In this document: one piece after another, positions 16,621 to 26,508 of the stretch
Position numbering within the stretch: position 1 is the first letter of the stretch
Layout of the letters: every line of letters begins with the position of its first letter
Assembly: GCA_947625765.1 (NCBI GenBank)
Contig: CANQPP010000014.1
Coordinates: 1 to 50,920, forward strand
Source of the DNA: an uncultured Clostridia bacterium
GTDB taxonomy: Bacteria > Bacillota > Clostridia > Christensenellales > UBA1750
Reading direction: 5' to 3'
DNA: 50,920 bases
Translations under genes and position numbers: made by a program
The notes under the pieces: generated by a model
Database searches by the model: none
What the model saw: only the letters and a program-made list of their open reading frames with translations
What the model was told of the DNA's origin: nothing

Positions 16621-17619
16621 TCACCCCCAGGCCTTTTCAAAGCGCACGCCCGCAAAGTAGCTTTCGATGATCTCCTGCGCATCTTTTCCCTGCTCGGCCA
16701 GGGCGTAGGCGCCCCACTGGCTCATGCCCACGCCGTGGCCGTAGCCCCTGCCAGACATGGAGATGTAGCCATCCTCGACCTTCATATCCGTCAGGAGCGT
16801 GGAGCGCATCCTCGTCCCGCCCAAGGCCAGGCGCAGGGAGGGGGCGGAGACGCTGTTTTCCCCGGCGGAAAAGAGCGTGACGCGGCCGGAGGGGCCTGTT
16901 TCCTCAATGGCAAGGGCCGAGGCGTCCCCGCCGCCTAAGCCCTCCAGCGCCTTGTTCACCTCCTCAAAGGAGAAGTAGGCGGTCCAGCTTTGGCACTCCT
17001 CGGGGGCCTTGTCGGATTCCTCGATGCGCACAGAGCGGATGCAGGCGGGCTCCTCGTCCTCGTAGTCGAGCCCTTCCTTCGCCATGGCCGTCACGCCGCC
17101 GGAATGGGAGTGGAACCAGGACTGGATGGGCGCGCCGCTCTCGTCCACGATGACCTGCCCCTCCGTTTCCCGGATGGCCCTGCGGATGCGCTCGTCCACG
17201 CCCGAGGCGTCGTAGGCCTGCGCTTCCTCCACGTCGGTGGACAGGTCCGCGCCCTCGTAGCGGGAGCCGCCCTTCTCCAGAAGGAAGTACAGGGCGAACG
17301 TGCGGGCCAGCAGCGCCTGGGCCTTGAGCGCCTCCATGGGCCAGTCGGCGCGCATCTCCCCCGCGAGCACGCCGCAGAGGTATTCCTCCATGTCCATCTC
17401 CTCGACCGTCTCCGTCTCCGTCACGTACACGCGGACACTGGGCACGCTGCCGTCGGTCTCGAGCGAACGGGGGAGCTTGACGGAAACGCGCTCCACAGTC
17501 GCGGGCGTGGGCGAAGGCGAGGGCGAGGGGGAAGGCGCGCTTTTCCCTCCCTTGGCACAGGCGGCGAACAGGAACAGGAAACAGGCGCAGAGCAGCGATG
17601 CCAGCTTGTATTTCTTCAT
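16621..17619 (-). CDS. SpoIID/LytB domain-containing lipoprotein
   Basis: 332 residues from the ATG at 17619, with AAGGAGG ten bases upstream. A short signal peptide ends in a lipobox (LFAAC) and is followed by a Ser-Pro repeat linker, so the protein is tethered outside the membrane. The SpoIID domain includes MEEYLCGVLAGEMRADWPMEALKAQALLARTFA, HSHSGG near residue 170, and the hallmark GRGYGHGVGMSQWGA near the C-terminus. SpoIID is a lytic transglycosylase that cuts denuded glycan strands during engulfment in sporulation; LytB-type relatives act in wall turnover. Classical SpoIID has a membrane helix rather than a lipid anchor, and no spoIIQ or spoIIID gene is nearby, so a vegetative role is possible. 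Confidence 0.88.
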   Translation of the reverse strand: MKKYKLASLLCACFLFLFAACAKGGKSAPSPSPSPSPTPATVERVSVKLPRSLETDGSVPSVRVYVTETETVEEMDMEEYLCGVLAGEMRADWPMEALKAQALLARTFALYFLLEKGGSRYEGADLSTDVEEAQAYDASGVDERIRRAIRETEGQVIVDESGAPIQSWFHSHSGGVTAMAKEGLDYEDEEPACIRSVRIEESDKAPEECQSWTAYFSFEEVNKALEGLGGGDASALAIEETGPSGRVTLFSAGENSVSAPSLRLALGGTRMRSTLLTDMKVEDGYISMSGRGYGHGVGMSQWGAYALAEQGKDAQEIIESYFAGVRFEKAWG

Positions 17620-17709
17620 GGGTTTCGGGCCTCCTTGGGGCCGGGGCAAAACGGCCCCGTTTTGTTAGGCAGTATGCGGAGGCGCGCGGCGTTCTATGTA
17701 CCAAAATAG

Positions 17710-17744
17710 GCAAAAAGAGAAGCGCCTCCGGGCGGAGACGCTTC
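17710..17744 (-). terminator. Rho-independent terminator of the MFS gene
   Basis: On the minus strand a 12-bp stem (17744-17733 with 17730-17719, one mismatch) has a short loop and is followed by a T-rich run. Confidence 0.85.
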
Positions 17745-17769
17745 TTCAGCATACAGGTTGTAAACCCTT

Positions 17770-19191
17770 TTACCTGCGCCGCCTGGAAGCGGCCAGCAGG
17801 CGCAGCTGCCGGGAGGCGTTCAGGCGCAGGTCGCGCAGCATGTCGCGGGCGGTGGCCTCGGTGCTGTTGGTCATGCGGGGCACGAACAGGAACACCACGC
17901 CCAGGCGCAGGACCACGGAGAGCAGGAACACCAGCTTGTAGGCGTCGTCCATGGGGCCAAGGCCCGCAAGCAGGCCGCTGTTCACCAGCACGTGGGCCCA
18001 CTCGAGCAGCGCGCCGCCGCTCAAGACCCCGAGGAACGAGCCCAGCAGCGAGGTGATGCAGGAGAACATGGCGATGTAGACGGGCCGCTGGTCGTCGGGC
18101 GAGAGCGTCAGCTGCAGGTTGGTGGCGGTGAGGTTGCAGGCGCTCCAGAAGAAGGCGCCGATCACGTTGTGCAGCAGCGTCGGCCAGATGTTGCCCTCGG
18201 TGGAAAAGACGAAGAAGCCCGGCGTGACCGCCGCCACCAGGCAGGAGACCCAGAGCACGGGCTTTGCGCCGTACTGGTCCAGCAGGCGGCCCCAGAACCA
18301 GACCACGGAAACGGTGGTAAGCGCCGAGGCGATCTGGCCGCAGAGGGTCAGCTCCAGATAGGACAGGCCCATGGATAGGGCGTAGCGGCCCGCGAAGGGC
18401 GTGGCCAGGTTGGCCGTGAAGTTCCACGCCGCCCAGAACAGGGTGAACCACAGGAAGGGCCGGTCGGAGAAGATCTGCCGGCCGGAGCGGAACAGGCTGA
18501 TCCTCGTGGGCGGCTGGGTGTAGACCTCCTCCACGAAGATGAAGCAGAACATGTCCAGCACGCCGAACACGCCGCCCATCACGAACACGATGGCGTAGCT
18601 GGCGAAGGAGGGCACGTTGTCCAGTATGAAGGCGGTCAGCAGCCCCACCAGCACGTTGGCCGCGGCGATGATGCCGTCGCGGATGGACATCCAGCGGCCG
18701 CGGATGCGGATGGGCACGAGGTCGGCCAGCCAGGGCGTAAAGCAGACGTTGATGAAGGAGCCGGTGACGGAGGAGATGCCCACCAGGAAGATGACCGACC
18801 AGAGGCGCAGCCACACCGGGTTCGTCGGCACGAAGAAGGGCACCAGGCCCACCACGATCCAGAGGAAGCGCGAGAACACGCCGTAGGTGAGCATGTACTT
18901 CTTGCGCTTGTGGGTGCGGGAGACCAGGATGGAGGCGGGGATCTGCATCAGCGCCGCCGCCAGCGGGATGCCGTTGAGCACGCCGAAGACGAAGTCCCCC
19001 GCGCCCAGGGCCTCGGCATAGCCGGTCAGGGCCGTGCCGCCCACGCCCGTGATGGTGCCGCACAGGTTGCCGAATATGTTGCCCCAGATCATGAACATGA
19101 TGCTGCGGCGCATGGCGGGAAGCAGGCGGGCCTCGTCGTACAAGGGCCTGAAGGGGGAGGAGAACAGGCGCCGGAAACGCAGTCTGGGCAT
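17770..19191 (-). CDS. Major facilitator superfamily transporter
   Basis: 473 residues with about twelve hydrophobic segments in two halves, split by a cytoplasmic loop near residues 225-245. The MFS loop-2 signature region is visible as SRTHKRKKYMLTYGVFSR near residue 90, and RIRGRWMSIRDG fits the equivalent GRxR segment after helix 4. The C-terminal tail is strongly basic (RLLAASRRRR). I cannot name a substrate; sequence and length fit the drug or sugar efflux branches. The gene is monocistronic, with a promoter at 19284-19312 and a terminator at 17710-17744. It is divergent from the MacAB-like efflux operon. Confidence 0.85.
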   Translation of the reverse strand: MPRLRFRRLFSSPFRPLYDEARLLPAMRRSIMFMIWGNIFGNLCGTITGVGGTALTGYAEALGAGDFVFGVLNGIPLAAALMQIPASILVSRTHKRKKYMLTYGVFSRFLWIVVGLVPFFVPTNPVWLRLWSVIFLVGISSVTGSFINVCFTPWLADLVPIRIRGRWMSIRDGIIAAANVLVGLLTAFILDNVPSFASYAIVFVMGGVFGVLDMFCFIFVEEVYTQPPTRISLFRSGRQIFSDRPFLWFTLFWAAWNFTANLATPFAGRYALSMGLSYLELTLCGQIASALTTVSVVWFWGRLLDQYGAKPVLWVSCLVAAVTPGFFVFSTEGNIWPTLLHNVIGAFFWSACNLTATNLQLTLSPDDQRPVYIAMFSCITSLLGSFLGVLSGGALLEWAHVLVNSGLLAGLGPMDDAYKLVFLLSVVLRLGVVFLFVPRMTNSTEATARDMLRDLRLNASRQLRLLAASRRRR

Positions 19192-19283
19192 GGCCTTTAC
19201 CTCGCTGAAAAAGGAAGCGGTTTGTGGGGATATTTGCGGCTTTTTGGGGGATCTGGGCGTCTTTTGCCCGCCCGGCCGCTTTC

Positions 19284-19312
19284 AGTATAAGACAAGGCGG
19301 CGCAAATGTAAA
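19284..19312 (-). promoter_or_regulatory. Promoter for the MFS gene
   Basis: TTTACA, a 17-base spacer and TATACT on the minus strand, about 90 bases before the ATG. Confidence 0.75.
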
Positions 19313-19377
19313 TGCGGCCGTTCAATTTTTTTGGGGTGCGTTTCACCGTTCGCAAAACGGGGCAAAAATACTTTGTG

Positions 19378-19392
19378 TTAAAATCATTTTAA
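19378..19392. repeat. 15-bp palindrome upstream of the MacAB-like operon
   Basis: TTAAAATCATTTTAA is perfectly symmetric about the central C, 140 bases before the adaptor gene and about 65 bases upstream of the MFS promoter. A candidate operator in the divergent control region; no regulator gene is adjacent. Confidence 0.45.
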
Positions 19393-19532
19393 AAGTGCGG
19401 TCAGGGGCCGATCCTTCATGACTTATTCATATTTTCCTGTTAGGATAGTATGCGTCAAAGACCCATCGAGACAAGGCGGACGGCATTGCCCGCCGACGTG
19501 AAAGCGACGTACAAGAAGGACGGAAAATACGC

Positions 19533-21110
19533 ATGGAAAAGAAGAACATGAGCGCCGGAAAAAGGAAAAAGGTATGGCCCTACGTGCTGGCGGGGATCGC
19601 CGTGGTCCTCGTTTTGCTGCTGCTTCTGGGCATCTGGGGCATCAACGCCCTGCGCCGCGTGGCGGACAGCGCCGCGCTCTCGGGCGTCGTGCAGACGCAG
19701 GCGGAGAGGCGCGACATCGTCACCACGGCGGTGGGCACGGGCAGCCTGGACTTCGGCGATAGGGAAGAACTCAAGCTGCCGGACGGGCTGTTCATCAGGG
19801 AGATCTTCGTGGACGCGGGCGAGAGCGTGCAGGCGGGGGAGGCCCTGCTGGAGGTGGACGAAAACTCCGTCCGCGGCCGCGAGCAGGAGCTGCTCTCCCA
19901 GCTGCAGCAGCTGGATATGTCCATCGGGCAGAACAAGCCCAAGGACGACGAAACGCTCAGCGTGCGCGCCTACGCGGAGGGCCGCGTGAAGGCGGTCTAT
20001 GTTGAGGAAGGGGAAACGAGCGAGAAGGCGCTGGAAGAGCACGGCGCGCTCATGCTCCTTTCCATCGACGGCAAGATGGCCGTGAACGTGCCCGCGGGCT
20101 CCCTGCAAAAGGGCGACGAGCCGGACGTGCGTGTTGAAAATAAGAAGTACAAGGGCGAGGTGGAGTCCGTTTCCGACGGGCAGGCCGTCATCACCTTCAC
20201 CGACAACGGGCCGAAGCTGGACGGCAGCGCCGAGGTCTTAAACGACGACGATGAGGTGATCGGGCAGGGCAGCATCTACATCCACCAGCCGCTCGCGGTC
20301 GTGAGCCAGAGCGGAAAGGTGGAGGACGTGTCCGTCAAGGAGAACGAGAAGGTCTCCGTGGGCAAGGTGCTGTTAAAGCTAAAGGACATCGGCGAGAGCG
20401 TCGAGTACCGCTCACTGCTGGACCAGAGGGCGAAGATCGAGGAAACGCTCCAGGACCTGCGGGCGCTGGAAAACGACCCCGTGCTCTATGCGCCCGCCTC
20501 CGGCGTGGTGGAGGCGCTGTATGTGCAGGAGAGCGAGGGCGCCTACGTGCCCGGCGCCCAGCAGGCGATGAACCTCACAGTTACGGCCGCGGACCTTGCA
20601 AAGGATGAGACGATGAAGCTGGTCATCGACGCGGACGAGCTGGATATACTCTCCATCTCTGAGGGCCAGACCGCCGCGGTGGAGTTCGACGCCATCGAGG
20701 GCCGCGCCTTCAGCGGGCAGATCGTCAAGGTGGCCCCCTCCACGGTGAGCGTGGCGGGCGTGGCCAAATACAGCGTGGAGATCGAACTGGAGAAGGACGA
20801 GGACATGCGCGCCGGCATGAGCGCCACGGCCACCGTGACCGTGGGCAGGACGGAGAACGCCCTGACCATCCCCGTGGCGGCGCTGCAGGAAAAGGGCATG
20901 GAGGTCTATGTGTACACCGCCCTGAGCGAGGACGGCCAGCCCGCCGGGGAGAGAAGCGTTACGACCGGCGTCTCCGACGGCGAGTACGTGGAGGTGCTGG
21001 AGGGCCTGGACGAGGGCGAGGAGGTCTACTACGTGGACAACAGCAGCCTGTTCGACTTCCCCTTCCCCATGGCGCGGATGATGCAGGACAACATGGAGGC
21101 GGGTGAGTAG
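19533..21110 (+). CDS. Efflux adaptor subunit, HlyD/MacA family
   Basis: 525 residues. One N-terminal membrane helix (about 15-38), with the rest outside the membrane. Two lipoyl/barrel-sandwich elements flank a short helical hairpin with a coiled-coil look (residues 275-315, LLDQRAKIEETLQDLRALEN). An insert at 115-250 carries a second biotinyl-lipoyl-like motif. The later beta-barrel (EGQTAAVEFDAIEGRAFSGQIVKVAP) and membrane-proximal domain (ALTIPVAALQEKG) are typical of periplasmic adaptors. In Gram-positives these MacA-like proteins bridge the ABC transporter to the wall or modulate its ATPase. The gene is first of a three-gene operon, two bases before the ATPase gene. AGAAGGACGG lies before the ATG. 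Confidence 0.88.
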   Translation: MEKKNMSAGKRKKVWPYVLAGIAVVLVLLLLLGIWGINALRRVADSAALSGVVQTQAERRDIVTTAVGTGSLDFGDREELKLPDGLFIREIFVDAGESVQAGEALLEVDENSVRGREQELLSQLQQLDMSIGQNKPKDDETLSVRAYAEGRVKAVYVEEGETSEKALEEHGALMLLSIDGKMAVNVPAGSLQKGDEPDVRVENKKYKGEVESVSDGQAVITFTDNGPKLDGSAEVLNDDDEVIGQGSIYIHQPLAVVSQSGKVEDVSVKENEKVSVGKVLLKLKDIGESVEYRSLLDQRAKIEETLQDLRALENDPVLYAPASGVVEALYVQESEGAYVPGAQQAMNLTVTAADLAKDETMKLVIDADELDILSISEGQTAAVEFDAIEGRAFSGQIVKVAPSTVSVAGVAKYSVEIELEKDEDMRAGMSATATVTVGRTENALTIPVAALQEKGMEVYVYTALSEDGQPAGERSVTTGVSDGEYVEVLEGLDEGEEVYYVDNSSLFDFPFPMARMMQDNMEAGE

Positions 21111-21112
21111 GC

Positions 21113-21793
21113 ATGGCCGAGATCATTCGCCTGACGGACGTCTGCAAGACGTACAGCATCGGCGGCGAGGAGGTCCGCGCCCTGGACCACGCCTGCCTGA
21201 CCATACGGGACGGCGAGTTCGTGGGCATCGTGGGGCCGTCGGGCAGCGGCAAATCCACGCTGATGAACATCGTGGGCTGCCTGGACGTGGCGGACAGCGG
21301 GGAGTACCTGCTGGACGGCCAGTCCATCGCCAACTATTCCGAGCGGGAGCTGGCCCGCATCCGCAACCGCAAGATCGGCTTCGTGTTCCAGAGCTTCAAC
21401 CTGCTGCCCAAGATGAGCGCGGAGGAGAACGTGGAGCTGCCCCTCATCTACCAGGGCGTGCGCGCCTCCGAGCGGCGGCGCAGGGTGGCCGAGGCGCTGG
21501 AGCGGGTGGAGCTCTCCGCCCGCGCCAAGCACAAGCCCTTCGAGCTCTCCGGCGGCCAGCAGCAGCGCGTGGCCGTGGCCCGGGCGCTGGTGACGCGGCC
21601 CTCCCTGCTGCTGGCGGACGAACCCACCGGCAACCTGGACTCCAAGACCGGCATGGAGATCATGCGCCTGTTCCACGAGCTGCATGCAAGCGGCAACACC
21701 ATCGTGCTCATCACCCACGACGAGAACGTGGCGCGGCAGGCTTCCCGCCGGGTGCACATACTGGACGGCCGCGTGCGGGAGGTGGAAGCATGA
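21113..21793 (+). CDS. ABC transporter ATP-binding protein, MacB/LolD type
   Basis: 226 residues. Walker A GPSGSGKST at 41-49, Q-loop VFQSFNLLPKMSA, signature LSGGQQQR, Walker B LLLADEPTGNLD and the switch His in LITHDEN are all intact. These features and the NLDSKTG segment mark the MacB/LolD/FtsE group, which powers mechanotransmission of peptides, lipoproteins or antibiotics rather than import. The stop overlaps the start of the permease gene (ATGA), and the gene follows the adaptor by two bases, so all three are translated as one unit. Export of an antimicrobial or peptide is a reasonable guess from the family; there is no adjacent two-component system. Confidence 0.94.
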   Translation: MAEIIRLTDVCKTYSIGGEEVRALDHACLTIRDGEFVGIVGPSGSGKSTLMNIVGCLDVADSGEYLLDGQSIANYSERELARIRNRKIGFVFQSFNLLPKMSAEENVELPLIYQGVRASERRRRVAEALERVELSARAKHKPFELSGGQQQRVAVARALVTRPSLLLADEPTGNLDSKTGMEIMRLFHELHASGNTIVLITHDENVARQASRRVHILDGRVREVEA

Positions 21794-22977
21794 GCATCTG
21801 GCAGTCGGTGCGCATGGCGCTGGACGCCATTTTGTCCAACAAGATGCGCTCGTTCCTGACCATGCTGGGCATCATCATCGGCGTGGTGGCGCTGGTGGTG
21901 CTGGTGTCCCTGGTCACCTCCACCTCCGACTCCGTCACCTCGCAGGTGGAGGCTTTGGGCCGCAATCTTTTGAACGTAAGCGTCCTGGACGATAAGGAGA
22001 ACCCCATCAAGCTCTCCGAGCTGCGGGACATCGCAGACTTACCCGAGATCCGCGCCGCCGCGCCCCTGGCCCAGTTCAGCGCCACGGGCAAGAACGGCCA
22101 CACGGACGAGGATCTGAACGTCTACGGCACCACGGCGGCCTACGGCGAGATCCAGGGCCTGGAGCTGGAAGGGGGAAGGTTCCTTAAGACCACGGACGTG
22201 GACAACAGCGCCTATGTGGCGGTGCTCAGCCACGACGCGGCGGATGCGCTTTTCGGCCGCACGGACGTGACCGGGGAGAGCTTTTCCCTGGACGGCCGGA
22301 CGTTCAAGGCCGTGGGCGTTCTGGAGGAGGACGACTCCGCCTTTGCGATGCTTTTGGGCACCAAGAACGTCTACATCCCCTACACGGTGGCCGAGCGCAT
22401 GAGCCCGGCGGCCGCGGCGGTCTCCACCTTATACGCATCCGCCGAGGATGAAGACAGCATGGACGACGCCGAGGCGGCGCTGGACGACTGGCTGCTGCAC
22501 CGCCTCAAGCTGGACGAGGACGCCTACATGCTCATCAACCAGTCCAGCATCATGGACGCCATGGGCACCATCCAGCAGACGCTGGCGTACCTGCTGGGCG
22601 GCATCGCCGCCATCTCCCTGCTGGTGGGCGGCATCGGCATCATGAACATCATGCTGGTCTCCGTGACCGAGAGGACCCGCGAGATCGGCATCCGCAAGGC
22701 CATCGGCGCGGGGCGCGGCAGCATCATGCTGCAGTTCCTGACCGAGGCGCTGATGGTGAGCCTGCTGGGCTGCCTGATCGGCATCGCCCTGTCCTGGGTG
22801 ATCCTGCAGATCGTGACGTTCGCGGCGCGTAGCATAGAGCTTACCTTCACCATGTCCGCGGGCGTGGTCGCCCTGGCGGTGGGCTTCTCCGTGGCCATCG
22901 GCGTGCTGTTCGGCATCTACCCGGCCCACAAGGCCGCCGCCAAGCACCCCATCGAGGCCCTGCATTACGAGGGTTAA
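21790..22977 (+). CDS. ABC transporter permease, MacB/FtsX type
   Basis: 395 residues. Four membrane segments: one at the N-terminus (about 22-45) and three at the C-terminus (about 275-300, 325-350, 360-385), with a large extracytoplasmic domain between. The N-terminal SNKMRSFLTMLGIIIGV and the C-terminal GGIGIMNIMLVSVTERTREIGIRKAIGA motifs are hallmarks of MacB permeases. The final GIYPAHKAAAKHPIEALHYE is also typical. It starts at the ATGA overlap with the ATPase gene. Unlike Gram-negative MacB, the ATPase is a separate protein, as in Gram-positive peptide efflux systems. Confidence 0.94.
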   Translation: MSIWQSVRMALDAILSNKMRSFLTMLGIIIGVVALVVLVSLVTSTSDSVTSQVEALGRNLLNVSVLDDKENPIKLSELRDIADLPEIRAAAPLAQFSATGKNGHTDEDLNVYGTTAAYGEIQGLELEGGRFLKTTDVDNSAYVAVLSHDAADALFGRTDVTGESFSLDGRTFKAVGVLEEDDSAFAMLLGTKNVYIPYTVAERMSPAAAAVSTLYASAEDEDSMDDAEAALDDWLLHRLKLDEDAYMLINQSSIMDAMGTIQQTLAYLLGGIAAISLLVGGIGIMNIMLVSVTERTREIGIRKAIGAGRGSIMLQFLTEALMVSLLGCLIGIALSWVILQIVTFAARSIELTFTMSAGVVALAVGFSVAIGVLFGIYPAHKAAAKHPIEALHYEG

Positions 22978-22989
22978 AGCCCCTTAAAG

Positions 22990-23019
22990 TTGACAGTCCC
23001 CCGGCCCGCGGTCTATAAT
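22990..23019 (+). promoter_or_regulatory. Consensus promoter nested in a terminator, driving the Nudix gene
   Basis: Perfect TTGACA and TATAAT with an 18-base spacer. The spacer and -10 box lie inside the left arm and loop of the terminator hairpin (22998-23040), so the new transcript should begin near the right arm. Confidence 0.75.
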
Positions 23020-23040
23020 AGCCCTGGCCGGGGGATTTTT
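22998..23040 (+). terminator. Terminator of the MacAB-like operon
   Basis: CCCCCGGCC (22998-23006) pairs perfectly with GGCCGGGGG (23026-23034), followed by ATTTTT. The loop contains TATAAT. Confidence 0.8.
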
Positions 23041-23081
23041 CCCCTAAATTTTAGGCTGAAAGACTTAAAGAGGAAAGAGAC

Positions 23082-23477
23082 ATGGAGACAAAACAGGTGG
23101 TGGCCGCCCTCATCTTCGAGGGGGACAGGTTCCTGGCCTGCCAGAGGCCCGCTTACAAGACCCGCGGCCTTCTGTGGGAGTTCGCGGGCGGCAAGGTGGA
23201 GAAGGGCGAGACCCGGCGGGAAGCGCTCATCCGCGAGTGCCGGGAGGAGCTGGCCGTGACCGTGGAGCCTGGGGAGATCTTCATGGAGCTGACCCACGAG
23301 TACCCGGACATGACGGTGGAGCTGACATTGTTTAACACCCGCATCGTGGAGGGCAGGCCGCAGATGCTCGAGCACAACGACATCCGCTGGCTGAAACCCT
23401 CCGAGACGGTGGGCTATTCCTTCTGCCCGGCGGATACGCCCATTCTGGAGAAGCTGCGGGCGATGTACCCGGGCTGA
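23082..23477 (+). CDS. Nudix hydrolase, MutT-like (8-oxo-dGTP diphosphatase type)
   Basis: 131 residues. The Nudix box GX5EX7REUXEE is complete at about residues 37-59 (GGKVEKGETRREALIRECREELAV), preceded by WEFAGG, a MutT-type sequence. Such enzymes hydrolyse 8-oxo-dGTP or related nucleotides to the monophosphate, protecting DNA from oxidised bases; they act in the cytoplasm with Mg2+. Length and spacing match short MutT proteins from Gram-positive bacteria. AGAGGAAAGAG precedes the ATG. Transcription probably starts at the nested promoter 22990-23019. MutT family members vary in substrate, so the exact nucleotide is uncertain. Confidence 0.9.
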   Translation: METKQVVAALIFEGDRFLACQRPAYKTRGLLWEFAGGKVEKGETRREALIRECREELAVTVEPGEIFMELTHEYPDMTVELTLFNTRIVEGRPQMLEHNDIRWLKPSETVGYSFCPADTPILEKLRAMYPG

Positions 23478-23601
23478 AGGGGCCGCATTTGGGGCTTGCT
23501 CTTTTTCTGCACTTTGGTCTAAAATGAAGGAGCAAGGCGGCCTGCGCCGCTTTAAGAACACCGACTATTTAAACCTTCAAACGCCAAGGAGAGGATACAC
23601 A

Positions 23602-24501
23602 GTGGCAGACGAAAGAAAGCGCGTCGATCCCGCGGACGCCAACCAGATCACCAGGGCCTACCTGGATTCCTTCCTCCTGGAGATGCGCCAGATCGACGCC
23701 GATCTCCCGGACACCTCCATGGAGCTGTACGGCCACAAGTTCCGCACGCCCATCATGATGGCGGCGCTGTCGCACCTGAACAACTGCTACCCCAACGGCA
23801 TGGTGGAGATGGCAAAGGGCGCGGCGGCGGCCGGCGCGGTGATGTGGTCCGGCATGGGCGACGAGAAGGAGCTGGAGGAGATCGTCCAGACCGGCGCCAA
23901 GACCATCAAGATCATCAAGCCCTACGCGGACGAGGAGATGCTGCTCAAAAAGATCCGCCACGCGGAGGAGATCGGCTGCATCGCCGTGGGCATCGACATC
24001 GACCACGCCTTCGGCCACAAGGGCGGCTACGACAACGTGTTGGGCTTCCCCATGACCCCCAAGAGCCAGGACAGGCTGCACGACTTCGTGAAGAGCACTT
24101 CCCTGCCCTTCGTCATCAAGGGCGTGCTCAGCGTGCAGGACGCTTTAAAGTGCGCGCAGATCGGCGTGCAGGGGATCGTGGTGTCCCACCACCACGGCAT
24201 CATGCCCTACGCGGTCCCGCCGCTGTACATGCTGCCGGACATCGTCCGCGCCGTGGGCGGCAAGATGCCCATCTTCGTGGACTGCGGGCTGGAGAGCGGC
24301 TTTGACGCCTTCAAGTGCCTGGCCTTGGGCGCCAGCGCGGTCTCCGTGGGCCGCAAGATCATGGAGTACCTGCACGCAGAGGGCGCCGAGGGCGTCCGCA
24401 GGGGCGTGGAGGAGCTGACCGCCCAGCTGTCCGTGGCCATGGCGCGCACCTGCTCCCACAGCCTGCGCTCCATCGACCCCGCCGTGCTGCACAGAATTTG
24501 A
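23602..24501 (+). CDS. FMN-dependent alpha-hydroxy-acid oxidizing protein (short form)
   Basis: 299 residues from the GTG at 23602, chosen because AAGGAGAGG lies seven bases upstream; an ATG at 23524 would add 26 residues but has no ribosome binding site. The TIM-barrel pattern of lactate oxidase/glycolate oxidase proteins is visible: PIMMAALSHLNN, WSGMGDEKELEEI, VIKGVLSVQDALKCAQIGVQGIVVSHHHG, then PIFVDCGLESGFDAFKCLALGASAVSVGRKIM. VSHHHG stands in place of the usual SNHGGRQ around the catalytic histidine. The protein is about 50 residues shorter than lactate oxidase. Substrate may be lactate or another 2-hydroxy acid; the malic enzyme gene follows by 33 bases. Confidence 0.85.
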   Translation: MADERKRVDPADANQITRAYLDSFLLEMRQIDADLPDTSMELYGHKFRTPIMMAALSHLNNCYPNGMVEMAKGAAAAGAVMWSGMGDEKELEEIVQTGAKTIKIIKPYADEEMLLKKIRHAEEIGCIAVGIDIDHAFGHKGGYDNVLGFPMTPKSQDRLHDFVKSTSLPFVIKGVLSVQDALKCAQIGVQGIVVSHHHGIMPYAVPPLYMLPDIVRAVGGKMPIFVDCGLESGFDAFKCLALGASAVSVGRKIMEYLHAEGAEGVRRGVEELTAQLSVAMARTCSHSLRSIDPAVLHRI

Positions 24502-24534
24502 CGGTCTGATATCAAAGAGAAGGAGACAGCCAAG

Positions 24535-25710
<1,176 letters not shown>

Positions 25711-25742
25711 ACGAACGAAAAACCGACCCATCAAAGCAAAGC

Positions 25743-25770
25743 AAAAAAGCAGGCGGCCGCCTGCTTTTTT
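25743..25770. terminator. Bidirectional terminator after malic enzyme
   Basis: AAAAAGCAGGCGG (25744-25756) is followed directly by its complement, an almost loopless palindrome with A and T runs. It serves both the malic enzyme gene and the convergent VanZ-like gene. Confidence 0.9.
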
Positions 25771-25820
25771 GTGTGGGAAAATAGATGGTCAAATCCATCG
25801 GAGAAGGGAAGTGCCCAAGT

Positions 25821-26444
25821 TTATCCGATATGGAGCAGGCTGTGAACGACCCAGGGCTGAACGAAGATCATGAGGAAAAATGTAAGGGAGGCGAACAGAA
25901 GCACCTCAGTCGGCCCGTTCACCTTGTCGGCACAGAGCTGCTTTCCCCAAGAAACGGGCATGACCTTTGACAGCAAGCGATAAAGCAGATAGCCCAAACA
26001 GGCTCCGGCCGTGTTGACGATGAGGTCGTTGATATCCGACGAACCCCAGTCGAACATCTGGGCGAGCTCAACGGACAGGGAAAGCAGGAACCCGGTCGCC
26101 GCAACGGGCGTTATGCGACGATATTTCTCGTATAACAGCGGCAGAAAGAACCCCAGCGGAACGAACAGGACGGCGTTGAGCGCGGTGTCGATCGGCCCGG
26201 TCACCATGCCGACGAACGGGATGAGCGAAAGCGCGGGGCGGAACCTGATTTTGCTCGTGTACCCGATGCCCGTTACGGTCAGCACCCCAAAGAGGTAATA
26301 GCAGAACAAAAACACGCCCGCGATGTGCAGAAGGCTCTGCTTCTTCCCCGCTTTCTTGAGAAATAGGAAGTACAGCAAAAGGAGCGGGAGCATCCATACA
26401 TATCCGCTGAGCGAGCGGACGAGGATATCGGAGAAAGGTATCAT
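25821..26444 (-). CDS. VanZ family membrane protein
   Basis: 207 residues from the ATG at 26444 with GGAGG five bases upstream. Five to six membrane segments. The VanZ signature is clear: RFRPALSLIPF, a NAVLFVPLGFFLPLLYEKY segment, and SLSVELAQMFDWGSSDINDLIVNTAGACLGYLLYRL, where the Glu and Asp-Asp are conserved. VanZ from Tn1546 gives low-level teicoplanin resistance; chromosomal relatives are common and mostly uncharacterised. There is no vanHAX cluster here, so I would not predict glycopeptide resistance. It follows the GNAT gene by 64 bases on the same strand. The AT content is higher than in neighbouring genes. Confidence 0.88.
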   Translation of the reverse strand: MIPFSDILVRSLSGYVWMLPLLLLYFLFLKKAGKKQSLLHIAGVFLFCYYLFGVLTVTGIGYTSKIRFRPALSLIPFVGMVTGPIDTALNAVLFVPLGFFLPLLYEKYRRITPVAATGFLLSLSVELAQMFDWGSSDINDLIVNTAGACLGYLLYRLLSKVMPVSWGKQLCADKVNGPTEVLLFASLTFFLMIFVQPWVVHSLLHIG

Positions 26445-26508
26445 TTTTTCCTCCTTCGATCTGTTGTAAAAGCCTTGCGACTGTCTGCCTGAAGATAGCT
26501 GAAACCCA

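Noticed and set aside
14956-16938. 660-codon open frame on the plus strand opposite the transglutaminase-domain gene
   Set aside because: Low-complexity Val/His/Gly/Ala composition, no domain, no ribosome binding site. A shadow frame of a GC-rich gene.
16964-19063. 699-codon minus-strand frame
   Set aside because: Arg/His/Pro/Gly-rich; it crosses the intergenic space between the SpoIID-like and MFS genes in another frame.
25821-26444. Glycopeptide (teicoplanin) resistance from the VanZ-like gene
   Set aside because: No vanA, vanH, vanX or vanRS genes are present; VanZ-fold proteins are widespread and mostly unrelated to resistance.
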